From Chitinophaga sp. CF118 (GTDB taxonomy: Bacteria; Bacteroidota; Bacteroidia; Chitinophagales; Chitinophagaceae), in NCBI RefSeq assembly GCF_900112615.1, contig NZ_FOMK01000001.1, positions 186,001 to 250,000 on the forward strand: 64,000 bases of DNA, written 5' to 3'. The notes under the pieces were generated by a model. It had not been told where the DNA came from, did no database searches, and was given only the letters and a program-made list of their open reading frames with translations. The position numbers and the translations under genes are program-made. Below are positions 27,068 to 36,143 of the stretch, one piece after another. Each line of letters begins with the position of its first letter. Position 1 is the stretch's first letter.

Positions 27068-28117
27068 TTATTTTTCCAACGTCCTGAAAGTCTTTCTGTT
27101 CAGGAAATAATACCTCCAGATCATAATACCATGAAATACCCCTGTCAGTTCCAGCAATTTCTTATCTGGCAGCGGGTATTTTAAGCGATCATAGCTGCGG
27201 CGCCACCTGCAATAATGCCGGTAAGCCCTGAAAATAGCTCTCATATCTGCCGGTTTACCAGCTGCCAGGCTTTTCACAGCCGCCAGTACGTCCAGGAAGA
27301 AGCGTTGTGTTAATATGATCCACCTGTCTGCCGGATGCAGGTTCTTCCATAGCATCATCAGGTTGTTCCGGAAGTTGAGGTACAGCTTACGGGGATTTCC
27401 CTGGGGTAAGCTCCCCCCTCCCACGTGATAAACAATAGATTCCGGGCAATAACAGATCCTGTAACCGGCCCTTTGCAGCCGCCAGCAGAGATCCACTTCT
27501 TCCATATGAGCAAAGAAATCAGCGTCGAAACCATGCATCTGATGAAAACAGGAGGAACGGATGAACAAAGCAGCCCCACTAGCCCAGAAGATATCTTGTG
27601 CATCATCATACTGGCCCTCATCTTCTTCCGTTGTATATAAGATTCTGCCCCTGCAGAAAGTATAACCCAGTATATCCATCCAGCCCCCTGCCGCTCCTGC
27701 ATACTCAAATTCGGTTTGGGCATGATAAGCACGAAGTTTGGGCTGGCAGGCAGCGATGTGATGGTCCCGCTGCATCTGTGCTACTACAGGTTCAATCCAG
27801 CCGGGCTCAACCTCTACATCCTGGTTCAGCAACACATAAATATCTGCTTTCACCTGCTGTAAAGCCGTATTATATCCTCCTGCAAAACCGTTATTCTCGT
27901 TGTTCAGAATGATCTTTATATCAGGAAAATGCGTACGTACAAATGCCACGCTATCATCTGTAGAAGCATTATCTGCCACATACAGCTGCAGATTTCCATA
28001 AGTGGATCTGCAAACAGAAGGCAGAAACTTCTCCAGGAAACTACGCCCGTTCCAGTTCAGAATAACAACCGCTACTGATGGTAATGCAGACAAACCATTC
28101 TCTTTATATGTTAACAA
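27068..28117 (-). CDS. Family 2 glycosyltransferase (rhamnosyltransferase-like)
   Basis: The protein has up to 349 residues. The GT-A domain begins VAVVILNWNG near residue 16. It contains DNASTDDS, NNGFAGGYNTAL, LLNQDVEVEPGW (DxD type), the WASGAALFIRSS region and HMEEVDLCWRLQRAGY (catalytic base). This set is typical of WbbL-like rhamnosyltransferases that build O-antigen or exopolysaccharide. It has no processive QxxRW motif and no clear membrane channel. No in-frame ATG exists near the N-terminus; TTG at 28117 is the first candidate, so the exact start is uncertain. It is divergent from the kinase gene downstream. Confidence 0.85.
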   Translation of the reverse strand: MLTYKENGLSALPSVAVVILNWNGRSFLEKFLPSVCRSTYGNLQLYVADNASTDDSVAFVRTHFPDIKIILNNENNGFAGGYNTALQQVKADIYVLLNQDVEVEPGWIEPVVAQMQRDHHIAACQPKLRAYHAQTEFEYAGAAGGWMDILGYTFCRGRILYTTEEDEGQYDDAQDIFWASGAALFIRSSCFHQMHGFDADFFAHMEEVDLCWRLQRAGYRICYCPESIVYHVGGGSLPQGNPRKLYLNFRNNLMMLWKNLHPADRWIILTQRFFLDVLAAVKSLAAGKPADMRAIFRAYRHYCRWRRSYDRLKYPLPDKKLLELTGVFHGIMIWRYYFLNRKTFRTLEK

Positions 28118-28181
28118 TAATTTTAGCGTTGCAAATATGCGACAAATTATAATAGATCGATGCTTATACTAATTGCACAAT

Positions 28182-29351
28182 ATGCTTAATTTAGATGCTG
28201 GTATGTTTAAAAAGTTTATTGGCTGGAAATTCGTACTGGTATCTACGGCAGTGATTATCATTGTGGGAACTATATGGTATGTTAGCAGCCTGGCCAGCAA
28301 AATCGAAGAAGAAGAAACAAAAAAGGTAGCTACCTGGGTAGCCGCCAACCGTGAATTATTACAGGCTTCTGATGAAGCCAACATCAACCTTGCAGCCGAA
28401 ATTATCACCAATAATACTTCCATTCCCGTTATTATCACCAATAAAACGGGCGAAATTATTGATTCCAGGAATCTCGATACCACCAGTATTTCCCGGGACC
28501 CTGATTACATGCGGGAGCAACTGGATATCTTCAAAAAACAACATCCTCCCTTTGTTATGGAGATTGATGGGAAAAATAACCTTTATAATTACATTTATTA
28601 CGGAGATTCCCTTATTCTGAAACAAGTACGCTATTACCCCTATATTCAACTGGTAGTAGTGTCTTTCTTTATCTTCCTGGTACTGATAGCCCTTTCCAGC
28701 TCCAACCGTGCTACACAGAATCTCCTATGGGTAGGCATGGCCAAGGAAACAGCTCACCAACTGGGCACACCGTTGTCTTCCATTGAGGCCTGGATAGAAC
28801 TCCTGAAAGAAAGTGAAGGGAATGAAATGGTAGCAACAGAGCTGCGCAAAGATGTGGACCGCCTTAAACTTATTACCGAAAGATTCTCTAAAATAGGCAG
28901 CGTACCCCATCTGGAAGAAAAGGATGTGATCCATCAGGTGGAGGCTATGATGCAGTATATCCGCAAAAGAGCTCCACAGAAAGTACTCTTTACCATGCAT
29001 ACCCAGGAAAACGAGATTCCTGCCATGATCTCTCCTTCATTATTCGACTGGGTAATAGAAAACCTGCTTAAGAACGCACTGGATTCAATGGAAGGAAAAG
29101 GAGCCATCGATATTTATATTGAGAGTTATCCTGCCCATATCATTATAGATATCACAGATACGGGTAAAGGCATTCCTAAAGCGAACATCGAAAAAGTGTT
29201 CAAACCTGGGTTCAGTACTAAAAAACGCGGTTGGGGTTTAGGATTGTCTCTGGCCAAACGGATTATAGAAGACTATCATAAAGGACGGTTGACGATAAAA
29301 TCATCTGAACAAAATAAGGGGACTACCTTCAGGATATTACTGCGTAAGTAA
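28182..29351 (+). CDS. Membrane sensor histidine kinase
   Basis: The protein has 389 residues from the ATG at 28182; a TTG three codons earlier was not chosen. Two transmembrane helices (about 16-36 and 153-172) flank a small periplasmic sensor of about 115 residues. The dimerisation helix carries His192 in AKETAHQLGTPLSS. This AHQLGTPL variant is typical of Bacteroidota kinases. HATPase motifs are NLLKNALDSM, DTGKGIP and GWGLGLSLAKRI. No response regulator is adjacent, so it is an orphan kinase. A bidirectional terminator begins at its stop codon. Confidence 0.92.
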   Translation: MLNLDAGMFKKFIGWKFVLVSTAVIIIVGTIWYVSSLASKIEEEETKKVATWVAANRELLQASDEANINLAAEIITNNTSIPVIITNKTGEIIDSRNLDTTSISRDPDYMREQLDIFKKQHPPFVMEIDGKNNLYNYIYYGDSLILKQVRYYPYIQLVVVSFFIFLVLIALSSSNRATQNLLWVGMAKETAHQLGTPLSSIEAWIELLKESEGNEMVATELRKDVDRLKLITERFSKIGSVPHLEEKDVIHQVEAMMQYIRKRAPQKVLFTMHTQENEIPAMISPSLFDWVIENLLKNALDSMEGKGAIDIYIESYPAHIIIDITDTGKGIPKANIEKVFKPGFSTKKRGWGLGLSLAKRIIEDYHKGRLTIKSSEQNKGTTFRILLRK

Positions 29352-29394
29352 AAAAGAGAGCCTGTACCCTACTCCGGATACAGGCTCTCTTTTT
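29351..29394. terminator. Bidirectional terminator between kinase and lipoprotein
   Basis: A 16-bp perfect stem (29351-29366 with 29379-29394) has A and T tracts at both ends, so it can end transcripts from both convergent genes. The stem core GCCTGTA recurs in two other terminators of the window. Confidence 0.88.
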
Positions 29395-29404
29395 ACAAAA
29401 AAAT

Positions 29405-29980
29405 TTATTGATCTAATCTCAGGTTTATGTTTGAAGTTGCATTCTTAGGAATTCTGATTGCTTCAGAATGAACGTGACGACCACCATTAGGATCATAGAA
29501 ATATTCTCCATATCTGATTCCACCATTCTTATAGGTAAGATGTTCCAGGGTATCAACTACTGTACCGGAAGGGAAGGGAATAGTGTAAGTCATAATGGTT
29601 TTTGCTGCATTCACAAACTTCCATGTCATTGGAGTTCCAGTTCCTCCTTCATCGGTGTAAACACCTGTCATATCTGTCTTGAAAGTGATATACTCATGAT
29701 CGAAACTCTGGGTGTTTGAAGATCCACCTCTTAGATAGTAATAAGGAGTGTTGTCATTAACACCTCTGATTTCCTGGAGTTTCCATGGAGTGCTGGTAAT
29801 CAGTTCAAGTGTAATAGCAGTATCTTTTAAAGTAATTGTGTCCCTTACAATAAGAGTATCTCTTACCGTAACTGTATCATACTTAATAGTTTCGTCCTTA
29901 CCACATGAAGAAACAGAAACCTGAAACACGGCTAACATGCAAACGATTGCGATGAGGGGCAAACCGATTGAAAATTTCAT
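29405..29980 (-). CDS. Hypothetical lipoprotein with lipocalin-like C-terminal part
   Basis: The protein has 191 residues. The signal sequence ends in a lipobox VSVSSC at about 21-26. A short degenerate repeat of the form V-R-D-T-L/I follows at about 36-57 (VRDTLIVRDTITLKDTAITL) and looks like a spacer from the membrane. The remaining 135 residues are beta-rich (PWKLQEIRG, YITFKTDMTGVYTDEGG, MTWKFVNAAKTIMTYT), similar to lipocalin-like lipoproteins of this phylum. Ligand and role are unknown. It is monocistronic. Confidence 0.8.
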   Translation of the reverse strand: MKFSIGLPLIAIVCMLAVFQVSVSSCGKDETIKYDTVTVRDTLIVRDTITLKDTAITLELITSTPWKLQEIRGVNDNTPYYYLRGGSSNTQSFDHEYITFKTDMTGVYTDEGGTGTPMTWKFVNAAKTIMTYTIPFPSGTVVDTLEHLTYKNGGIRYGEYFYDPNGGRHVHSEAIRIPKNATSNINLRLDQ

Positions 29981-30243
29981 AGTTTATTAGAATTAATTTA
30001 TCTGCAAATATATGAATTAAAAATTATATAACTTAATGAGTAAAGTCTTTATGAATAATAAAGGAGTAATGAAAATATAGTGATTTTTCACTGAGTACTG
30101 CATTTTAATTTAACTGGCAGTATTCATTAGAGGAAGCACTTCCAGCCCTGGGGCTCAATTACCGGTTTTATTGAAGATTGATCACTAATAATGAAGATTT
30201 CGTATAGGGAATGCGTATTGGATCCTGGTAATTTATAAAAACG

Positions 30244-30268
30244 AAAAACCCGCCAATAAGGCGGGTTT
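30244..30268 (-). terminator. Terminator after tRNA-Leu
   Basis: Stem AAACCCGCC/GGCGGGTTT (30246-30254 and 30260-30268) with loop AATAA is followed on the minus strand by further T. It lies 12 bases past the tRNA 3' end. Confidence 0.85.
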
Positions 30269-30279
30269 AAATCGTTAAG

Positions 30280-30363
30280 TGCGGAAGAGGAGATTCGAAC
30301 TCCCAAGCCCTTTCAGGCACTACCACCTCAAAGTAGCGCGTCTACCAATTTCGCCACCTCCGC
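30280..30363 (-). tRNA. tRNA-Leu (anticodon GAG)
   Basis: An 84-base class II tRNA with a long variable arm (TGCCTGAAAGGGCT). The acceptor stem is GCGGAGG/CTTCCGC with one G-T pair, the anticodon stem CTACT/GGTAG has loop TTGAGGT, and the T arm is GGGAG-TTCGAAT-CTCCT. CCA is not encoded. Confidence 0.96.
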
Positions 30364-30736
30364 AGCTCTGAAGCGGTTGCAAAAATAGATTGTTTTTGAT
30401 AATGAACAAATTTAATTCATAATTTCCGTTGAATCCCCTTCTTATTGAGGCCTGTTAAGTATACAATTATCTCATTAACATCAACTTATTAATTGATGTT
30501 AATGATAATCCACTGTTACAGATTACCTATGTCAATGCCTGGCAAACGAACGCCTATCTGACTACCTGCCTGGAAAAAGGAAAATATTATATCCTGAAAC
30601 CGGGTGGATACCATCTTACAGGCTCCTGTATATGACCTTTCATAGGTTTTCCGCATGATCCGGGATATGCAGAAAGAAAAACCATAACTCAATTTATATT
30701 TTTCCATAATTTATAAAATGCACTATCTTTATATTC

Positions 30737-31366
30737 ATGAACACTGATGCTGCTAAAAAATATTCCAATCTGGTATTCGATCTTGGTGCTGTATTAATAG
30801 ATTGGAATCCCCGGTATCTCTATAGTAAAATATTTGCCACGCCGGAAGAGACAGACTTTTTCCTTGAAAATATCTGTACATCAGACTGGAATGAAGAACA
30901 GGATGCCGGTAGAAGTTTGCAGGAAGCTACCGAAATGCTGATCATTCAACATCCGGAATATGAAGCACATATCCGTGCTTTTTACGGACGTTGGAAAGAA
31001 ATGCTCGGTGGTCCGATCGAAGACACTGTAAATATCCTGCGTACATTAAAAGAAAGCAACCGTTTTAAACTTTATGCGTTAACTAACTGGTCTAACGAAA
31101 CATTTCCGCTGGCTCTGCTATTTTATCCTTTTTTGCAGTGGTTCGACGGTATTGTTGTATCCGGCAGGGAAAAAATGCGTAAGCCTCAGGCAGAATTTTA
31201 TGAACTGCTGTTAACCCGGTATAACATTGATGCACAAGCCACCCTGTTTATTGATGATAATCAGCGCAATATAGCAGGAGCTGCAGCCTGTGGCATAGAA
31301 GGCGTGCATTTTACCTCTCCCCTTCAGTTAAGAGAAATACTATCACAAAAATCCATTTTGAGCTAA
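30737..31366 (+). CDS. HAD-superfamily phosphatase, YihX-like
   Basis: The protein has 209 residues. HAD motif I is FDLGAVL with nucleophile Asp15; the second Asp of DxD is Gly, as in the YihX sugar-phosphatase branch. Motif II is ALTNWS, the motif III Lys lies in REKMRKPQAEFY, and motif IV is FIDDNQRN. A helical cap of about 70 residues (20-95) follows motif I, as in subfamily IA. Characterised relatives dephosphorylate alpha-D-glucose 1-phosphate, but the substrate here is not proven. It stands alone, 374 bases from the tRNA and 202 bases before the next gene. Confidence 0.88.
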   Translation: MNTDAAKKYSNLVFDLGAVLIDWNPRYLYSKIFATPEETDFFLENICTSDWNEEQDAGRSLQEATEMLIIQHPEYEAHIRAFYGRWKEMLGGPIEDTVNILRTLKESNRFKLYALTNWSNETFPLALLFYPFLQWFDGIVVSGREKMRKPQAEFYELLLTRYNIDAQATLFIDDNQRNIAGAAACGIEGVHFTSPLQLREILSQKSILS

Positions 31367-31567
31367 TAACTGACTTTAGGAAGATCTTAACACTTCCCAG
31401 GCCTATTTGCTGTAACATCCCCCAATTAACTACGTTTTATAACCGTGTCATGCCTTGTAAATAACTATTACAATTATGGCACATTTCCTGTTGTAAATAG
31501 ATCAGCAAGAACCCACGTCCCTCTCCCCTTACCTGCCCGGAAACAGCAATTAATAAAACCCGTGAAT

Positions 31568-32200
31568 ATGAAAAGAGTCATGTATTTAATGAGTGCATCA
31601 CTGATACTAACAGCGTCTATCAGTAGTTGCAGTAAGGACCCGCTGAAAAATATGACAGATGAGGAATCCCGAATCTACGTTACAAATCGCGCAGACAGTG
31701 TTGATTTTACAACTTACGCCACCTTTAGCATAGCTGATTCTGTGGCGGTGATCAGCAATACAAGCAATGATAGGCGGGAGTTAACAGATTATGATAAAAA
31801 ATTGATTGCAGATGTCTCGGCAGCAATGGTTGCAAAAGGTTATAAACTGATAGCCAGAACAGGTAAGCCGGACCTTGCAGTGAACCTGACGCGTATTGAT
31901 AATACCTACAGCTCGGTTTACTACGATCCCGGTTACTGGAGCGGCATTGGGGGGTACTATGATCCGTTTTACTGGGGGTATGGCGGTTATGGATATTACT
32001 GGCCTTCTTACTACCAGGTGTATCAAAAGGAAAGAGCTGTTTCTATAGATCTCATAGATCTGAAAAATCCAAAAAACAATCAACTGGTGGCCATTTGGAA
32101 TGCAATGCTTCGCGGCTCCGGTGTATGGAATATAAATAATGTAGACTCCATGGTTACAGCAGTATTTGCACAGTCTACCTATTTAAAAACTTCTAATTAA
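31568..32200 (+). CDS. DUF4136 lipoprotein
   Basis: The protein has 210 residues from the ATG at 31568, chosen because the signal peptide and lipobox (SISSC at about 18-22) start there. The upstream in-frame extension is hydrophilic and spurious. The body matches the DUF4136 pattern: DFTTYATFSIADS, then VAAAMVAKGYKL-like SAAMVAKGYKLIART and PDLAVNLT. A Tyr/Gly-rich segment (GGYYDPFYWGYGGYGYYWPS) follows, then VSIDLIDLKN. The function of this family is unknown. It is 12 bases before an outer-membrane barrel gene, so the two form an operon. Confidence 0.88.
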   Translation: MKRVMYLMSASLILTASISSCSKDPLKNMTDEESRIYVTNRADSVDFTTYATFSIADSVAVISNTSNDRRELTDYDKKLIADVSAAMVAKGYKLIARTGKPDLAVNLTRIDNTYSSVYYDPGYWSGIGGYYDPFYWGYGGYGYYWPSYYQVYQKERAVSIDLIDLKNPKNNQLVAIWNAMLRGSGVWNINNVDSMVTAVFAQSTYLKTSN

Positions 32201-32212
32201 AATAGAATACAG

Positions 32213-32833
32213 ATGAAAAGTTTAAAGAATTGGATACTGATGATGATAGCCTTCATGGGCGTGCAAAGTGCCTCAGCACAAATGCGCTCCCCATTATCTG
32301 TAAATGTTGATTATTCCATCGCACAGCCGCTCGGCTCACTGAAGGATTATACTGATAAAACCAGCTTCCGTGGCTGGAGAGCCGGACTGCAATACCAACT
32401 GAATGATCAACTGGCAATTGGAATAAGATCAGGTTATCAGGAGTTTTTTCAGAAACTGCCGCGCGCTGTCTATCCTATAAAAGGTGGTGAAATATCTGCT
32501 GTACAAACCCGTACTTTACAGGTAGTGCCTATCCTGGCCACAGTACAATATCAGTTAACTAAGCCTGATGCTAAAGTAATACCATATGTAGGATTAGGTG
32601 CCGGTGCGGCTAATATGGAATACAATAAATATTACGGAGAATTTTCTGACAAATATACCGGATGGCAATTTATGGCGACACCAGAGGTAGGGATCAACAT
32701 CCCTTTTGGACAAGGTTCTCCGTTGTTGTTTAACGCCAGTATACAATACACTTATTCTCCTTATAAAATACAGGAAATTACCAACTATAATGTAGTACAG
32801 GCCAATGTGGGTCTGAGGCTGCACATCAATTAA
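32213..32833 (+). CDS. Outer-membrane beta-barrel protein
   Basis: The protein has 206 residues. The signal peptide ends SASAQM. About eight amphipathic beta strands follow, with aromatic residues at strand ends (RAGLQYQLNDQLAIGIRSGY, VQANVGLRLHIN), as in small OmpA/OmpW-like barrels of the OMP_b-brl type. It shares an operon with the DUF4136 lipoprotein and ends at a terminator. Its ligand or partner is unknown. Confidence 0.85.
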   Translation: MKSLKNWILMMIAFMGVQSASAQMRSPLSVNVDYSIAQPLGSLKDYTDKTSFRGWRAGLQYQLNDQLAIGIRSGYQEFFQKLPRAVYPIKGGEISAVQTRTLQVVPILATVQYQLTKPDAKVIPYVGLGAGAANMEYNKYYGEFSDKYTGWQFMATPEVGINIPFGQGSPLLFNASIQYTYSPYKIQEITNYNVVQANVGLRLHIN

Positions 32834-32861
32834 TTTCCCACATATTCTATAAAACCAAATC

Positions 32862-32890
32862 AGGGGGGACGAGCACAGCCCCCCTCTTTT
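32862..32890 (+). terminator. Terminator after the outer-membrane barrel gene
   Basis: A 7-bp GC stem AGGGGGG/CCCCCCT (32862-32868 and 32879-32885) is followed by CTCTTTT. It lies between convergent genes. Confidence 0.7.
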
Positions 32891-32891
32891 A

Positions 32892-33878
32892 TTAATGCAC
32901 CAATAACTTTTCAAAGCCTGGGGAAAACTGCTCTTTGATAGTACCATCCGTATCTTTATAAATAAAGTAAACTTCCAGTCCGTATTGCGGATATTGTTTA
33001 ATGAATGTCATCGCCTTATCTACTCCCATTAAGATCAGCGCATTATCAAAACCATCTGCTGTTATAGCATCTCCGGCAATAACAGTTACACTGATAATAT
33101 TGCTGTGTAATGCTTGTCCGCTTACCGGGTCAATAGTATGTGCAAAGCGGGTACCTCCCTGATCAAAAAAGCGACGGTAATTGCCACTGGTGGTAATAGC
33201 CCTGTTGGGTAACTGCAGGATTGCCTGTACCGGATCATCCTCTCCTGGTCGTTCTATTCCTACTGTCCAGATCTTATCATGCTGGTTATGCCCTTTACTA
33301 CATAACTCTCCTCCCACATCCACCAGATAATTCATGATTCCCCGTTGTTCCAGAAAACGGGCCAGCACATCAGAAGTATATCCCTGTGCAATGCCATCAC
33401 AATCTATTTCCACACCAGCCTCCCGCTTAATTAACCAGTTTCCTTTTATTTGTAAATGATGATATCCCACATGCCGCAGTACCTGTCGCAATGTATCCGC
33501 AGATGGTACTGTCTGCACAGCAGGACGATGAACACCGAATCCCCATAAATCTACCAGCGGTTTCACTGTAATATCAAAAGCACCTGAGGTGATTTTACTG
33601 ATCCATAAAGACTTTTCTACAACAGCACGCATGTGTATATCCATCTTTATTTTATGCCCTGCATTAAAACGGTTGATGAGTGAACCGGGTTTATAAAGAG
33701 ACAACGACTGATCAATAGCTGAGAAGATTGAATCAATCGGATGCTGCAGTGAAGTCGTATCTGCAGAAAGATATTTCACAATATAGTAAGTGCCCTGTGC
33801 TTTTCCTTCGAAAACCATCAGGCGCTGTGCAGAAATATTAACAGAAATAAGAAGAAAGAATACTAAAAACTTCATCAT
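32892..33878 (-). CDS. apbE: FAD:protein FMN transferase (ApbE family)
   Basis: The protein has 328 residues with an N-terminal signal sequence (FFLLISVNISAQR). ApbE motifs are KAQGTYYIVKY, GAFDITVKPLVDLWGFG, EIDCDGIAQGYTSD, YLVDVGGEL, FAHTIDPVSGQ and the metal-binding DAITADGFDNALILMG. The enzyme covalently attaches FMN to Thr or Ser of exported respiratory proteins such as RnfG/D and NqrB/C. No such target lies in the window. It begins 2 bases after the acyl-CoA dehydrogenase stop, so both are in one transcript. Confidence 0.93.
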   Translation of the reverse strand: MMKFLVFFLLISVNISAQRLMVFEGKAQGTYYIVKYLSADTTSLQHPIDSIFSAIDQSLSLYKPGSLINRFNAGHKIKMDIHMRAVVEKSLWISKITSGAFDITVKPLVDLWGFGVHRPAVQTVPSADTLRQVLRHVGYHHLQIKGNWLIKREAGVEIDCDGIAQGYTSDVLARFLEQRGIMNYLVDVGGELCSKGHNQHDKIWTVGIERPGEDDPVQAILQLPNRAITTSGNYRRFFDQGGTRFAHTIDPVSGQALHSNIISVTVIAGDAITADGFDNALILMGVDKAMTFIKQYPQYGLEVYFIYKDTDGTIKEQFSPGFEKLLVH

Positions 33879-33880
33879 GT

Positions 33881-35062
33881 TTAATGGAAGGCATCTAAAC
33901 CAGTAATGTCCTGCCCTGTAATCAGCAGATGGATTTCATGTGTACCTTCGTAAGTGATCACACTTTCCAGGTTCATCATATGGCGCATGATGGGATATTC
34001 GCCGGTGATACCCATACCACCCAGCATAGACCTGGCATCCCTGGCTATTTTAGTAGCAATTTCGCAGGAATTACGCTTCGCCATAGATATCTGTGCAGGA
34101 GTGGCTTTGCCTTCGTTTTTCAATACTCCCAGCCGCCAGTTCATCAATTGAGCCTTTGTGATCTCAGTGATCATTTCTGCCAGTTTTTTCTGTGTAAGCT
34201 GAAAAGCCCCTATGGGCTTGTCAAATTGAATCCGCTCCTTTGAATAACGCAATGCCGCATCATAGCAATCCATCGCAGCACCTACTACTCCCCAGGCAAT
34301 ACCATAGCGGGCAGAAGAAAGACAACTTAACGGGCCTTTTAGTCCCTTTACATTGGGAAGAATATTTGCTTTGGGAACTTTTACATTGTCGAATACCAGT
34401 TCGCCGGTTGCGCTTGCCCGCAGGCTCCACTTCCCTTTGGTTTCGGGGGTAGTGAATCCTTCCATTCCTCTCTCCACAATAATACCACGTATTACACCAG
34501 CTTCATCTTTGGCCCATACTACAGCTATTTGTGCAAATGGCGCGTTGGAAATCCACATTTTAGCACCATTCAGCACAACATAATCATCTCCGGCATCGCG
34601 GAAATTTGTGATCATGCTGGAAGGGTCGGAACCATGATCTGGTTCTGTTAGGCCGAAACACCCCATCCATTCTCCTGAAGCCAGTTTGGGTAGGAATTTC
34701 CTTTTCTGTTCCTCACTACCAAAAGTAAAGATGGGATACATTACCAGCGATCCCTGTACGGATGCTGTAGAACGGACGCCACTGTCGCCTCTTTCCAGCT
34801 CCTGCATCATAAGTCCATATGCAATATGATCCATTCCTCCTCCGCCATATTCCTGCGGAATAGTAGGACCAAAACAACCCAGTTCACCTAGTCCTTTGAT
34901 AATCTGGCTGGGGAAAGTAGCCTGCTGACAGGCATCTTCAATGATGGGGGAAATTTCTTTTTTTACCCATTGGCGCACTGTATCGCGCACCAGCAGGTGT
35001 TCTGCAGTTAGCAGGTCATCTACCTGAAAATAGTCGGGGGATTGAAACAAGTCTTTCAGCAT
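33881..35062 (-). CDS. Acyl-CoA dehydrogenase, glutaryl-CoA dehydrogenase type
   Basis: The protein has 393 residues from the ATG at 35062; upstream in-frame codons run through the preceding terminator and were rejected. Features are the FAD-binding GCFGLTEPDHGSDPSSM, the IERGMEGFTT-like region, and RIQFDKPIGAFQLTQKKLAEM. The C-terminal YEGTHEIHLLITGQDITGLDAF carries the catalytic Glu and the wording typical of glutaryl-CoA dehydrogenases. The enzyme would turn glutaryl-CoA into crotonyl-CoA during Lys/Trp breakdown; other short acyl-CoA substrates are possible. A 3-hydroxybutyryl-CoA dehydrogenase that could act downstream lies at 40.7 kb. Confidence 0.88.
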   Translation of the reverse strand: MLKDLFQSPDYFQVDDLLTAEHLLVRDTVRQWVKKEISPIIEDACQQATFPSQIIKGLGELGCFGPTIPQEYGGGGMDHIAYGLMMQELERGDSGVRSTASVQGSLVMYPIFTFGSEEQKRKFLPKLASGEWMGCFGLTEPDHGSDPSSMITNFRDAGDDYVVLNGAKMWISNAPFAQIAVVWAKDEAGVIRGIIVERGMEGFTTPETKGKWSLRASATGELVFDNVKVPKANILPNVKGLKGPLSCLSSARYGIAWGVVGAAMDCYDAALRYSKERIQFDKPIGAFQLTQKKLAEMITEITKAQLMNWRLGVLKNEGKATPAQISMAKRNSCEIATKIARDARSMLGGMGITGEYPIMRHMMNLESVITYEGTHEIHLLITGQDITGLDAFH

Positions 35063-35090
35063 GTGGAACACGTTATGCTGTAATATACTA

Positions 35091-35129
35091 AAAAGTGAGG
35101 CTGCACCAAAAGTATGCAGCCTCACTTTT
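35091..35129 (-). terminator. Terminator of pyrF
   Basis: A 15-bp perfect stem (35091-35105 with 35115-35129, AAAAGTGAGGCTGCA and its complement) encloses a 9-base loop and has a T tract on either strand. It separates pyrF from the dehydrogenase. Confidence 0.85.
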
Positions 35130-35153
35130 ATTATTATGATTAACGAGGTCAGG

Positions 35154-35978
35154 TTATCTGTCGGCTAATGCCCCTTCAAGATATTCTGCCATTTCCCGCT
35201 GCAATTCCTGGGCTGCGATACGGGCATCCTGTGCAAAATCTTCACCATTACCCGCATAGATAATGGAACGGCTGGCATTTATCAGCAGGCCGCAGTCTTT
35301 GTTCATGGCATTGGCAGAAATTTCCTGCAGGCTGCCTCCCTGTGCTCCTACACCAGGCACCAGGAAGAAATGATCAGGTACCAGTTGACGGATATGTGCC
35401 AGCTGACTTGCATCATTGGTAGCACCTATCACAAACATCAGATTCTCTGGTGTACCCCAGCTCATACCGGCTTTAAGCACCTTTTCATAGAGGTATTCAT
35501 CGCCCGATTGAAGCATCTGGAAATCACTGTTGCCTTCATTGGAAGTAAGGCCCAGCATGATAGTCCACTTTTCATGAAAAGAAAGGAAAGGCAGTACACT
35601 GTCACGCCCCATGTAAGGAGCTACGGTTACTGCATCGAACTGATATGTTTCGAAGAACGTTTTGGCGTATTGGGTAGAGGTGTTGCCAATATCCCCGCGT
35701 TTGGCATCAGCAATGGTAAACATACCGGAAGGAATATACTCAACGGTACGTTGTAGTGTTTCCCAGCCACGGATGCCCATGCATTCATAAAAAGCAGTAT
35801 TAATCTTGTAAGACACACATAGGTCTTTTGTAGCATCAATAATAGCCTTGTTAAACGCAAATACGGGGTCTGGATAGGAAAGCAGGTGACGGGGTATCTT
35901 ATGAAGATCTGTGTCAAGTCCAACACATAGATAAGATTGCCGCTCCTTTATCAGATTCACCAATTCCTGTCGGTTCAT
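35154..35978 (-). CDS. pyrF: Orotidine 5'-phosphate decarboxylase
   Basis: The protein has 274 residues, the longer type-2 form of the enzyme. The active-site motif FTIADAKRGDIGNT holds Asp91, Lys93 and Asp96. Other family blocks are YLCVGLDTDLHKIP near the start, KINTAFYE, TVAPYMGRDS, and the phosphate-binding PGVGAQGG and INASRSI. It decarboxylates OMP to UMP, the last step of pyrimidine synthesis. A probable -7 element (TAACTTTG on the minus strand, plus 35998-36005) lies 20 bases before the start. It is monocistronic, ended by a terminator. Confidence 0.96.
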   Translation of the reverse strand: MNRQELVNLIKERQSYLCVGLDTDLHKIPRHLLSYPDPVFAFNKAIIDATKDLCVSYKINTAFYECMGIRGWETLQRTVEYIPSGMFTIADAKRGDIGNTSTQYAKTFFETYQFDAVTVAPYMGRDSVLPFLSFHEKWTIMLGLTSNEGNSDFQMLQSGDEYLYEKVLKAGMSWGTPENLMFVIGATNDASQLAHIRQLVPDHFFLVPGVGAQGGSLQEISANAMNKDCGLLINASRSIIYAGNGEDFAQDARIAAQELQREMAEYLEGALADR

Positions 35979-35997
35979 AAAGTATCAATTTGGGGCG

Positions 35998-36005
35998 CAA
36001 AGTTA
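35998..36005 (-). promoter_or_regulatory. Probable -7 element of pyrF
   Basis: The minus strand reads TAACTTTG, a match to TAnnTTTG. A -33 element is only approximate (TTG about 16 bases upstream). Confidence 0.4.
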
Positions 36006-36143
36006 AGTAAAACTTAATCAATGCATGGTTACATTTAAAAAAAGCAAAATATTACAGTCTGAAAGCCATAGGTCGCCATCCTTCAATTAAAGTTCTGATA
36101 TTTTATTTGGATTTTAAAATTCATTAGTACTTTGTAGTGGCCC

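Larger units (their letters stand above)
29981..30736. other. Mostly non-coding region around tRNA-Leu
   Basis: Apart from the tRNA and its terminator, no good gene is present. A plus-strand stretch of about 50 codons at 30485-30635 reads protein-like (TYVNAWQTNAYLTT, YYILKPGGYHLTG) but has no start codon and ends in a stop. It may be a coding remnant. A minus-strand frame in the same place is less convincing. Confidence 0.4.
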
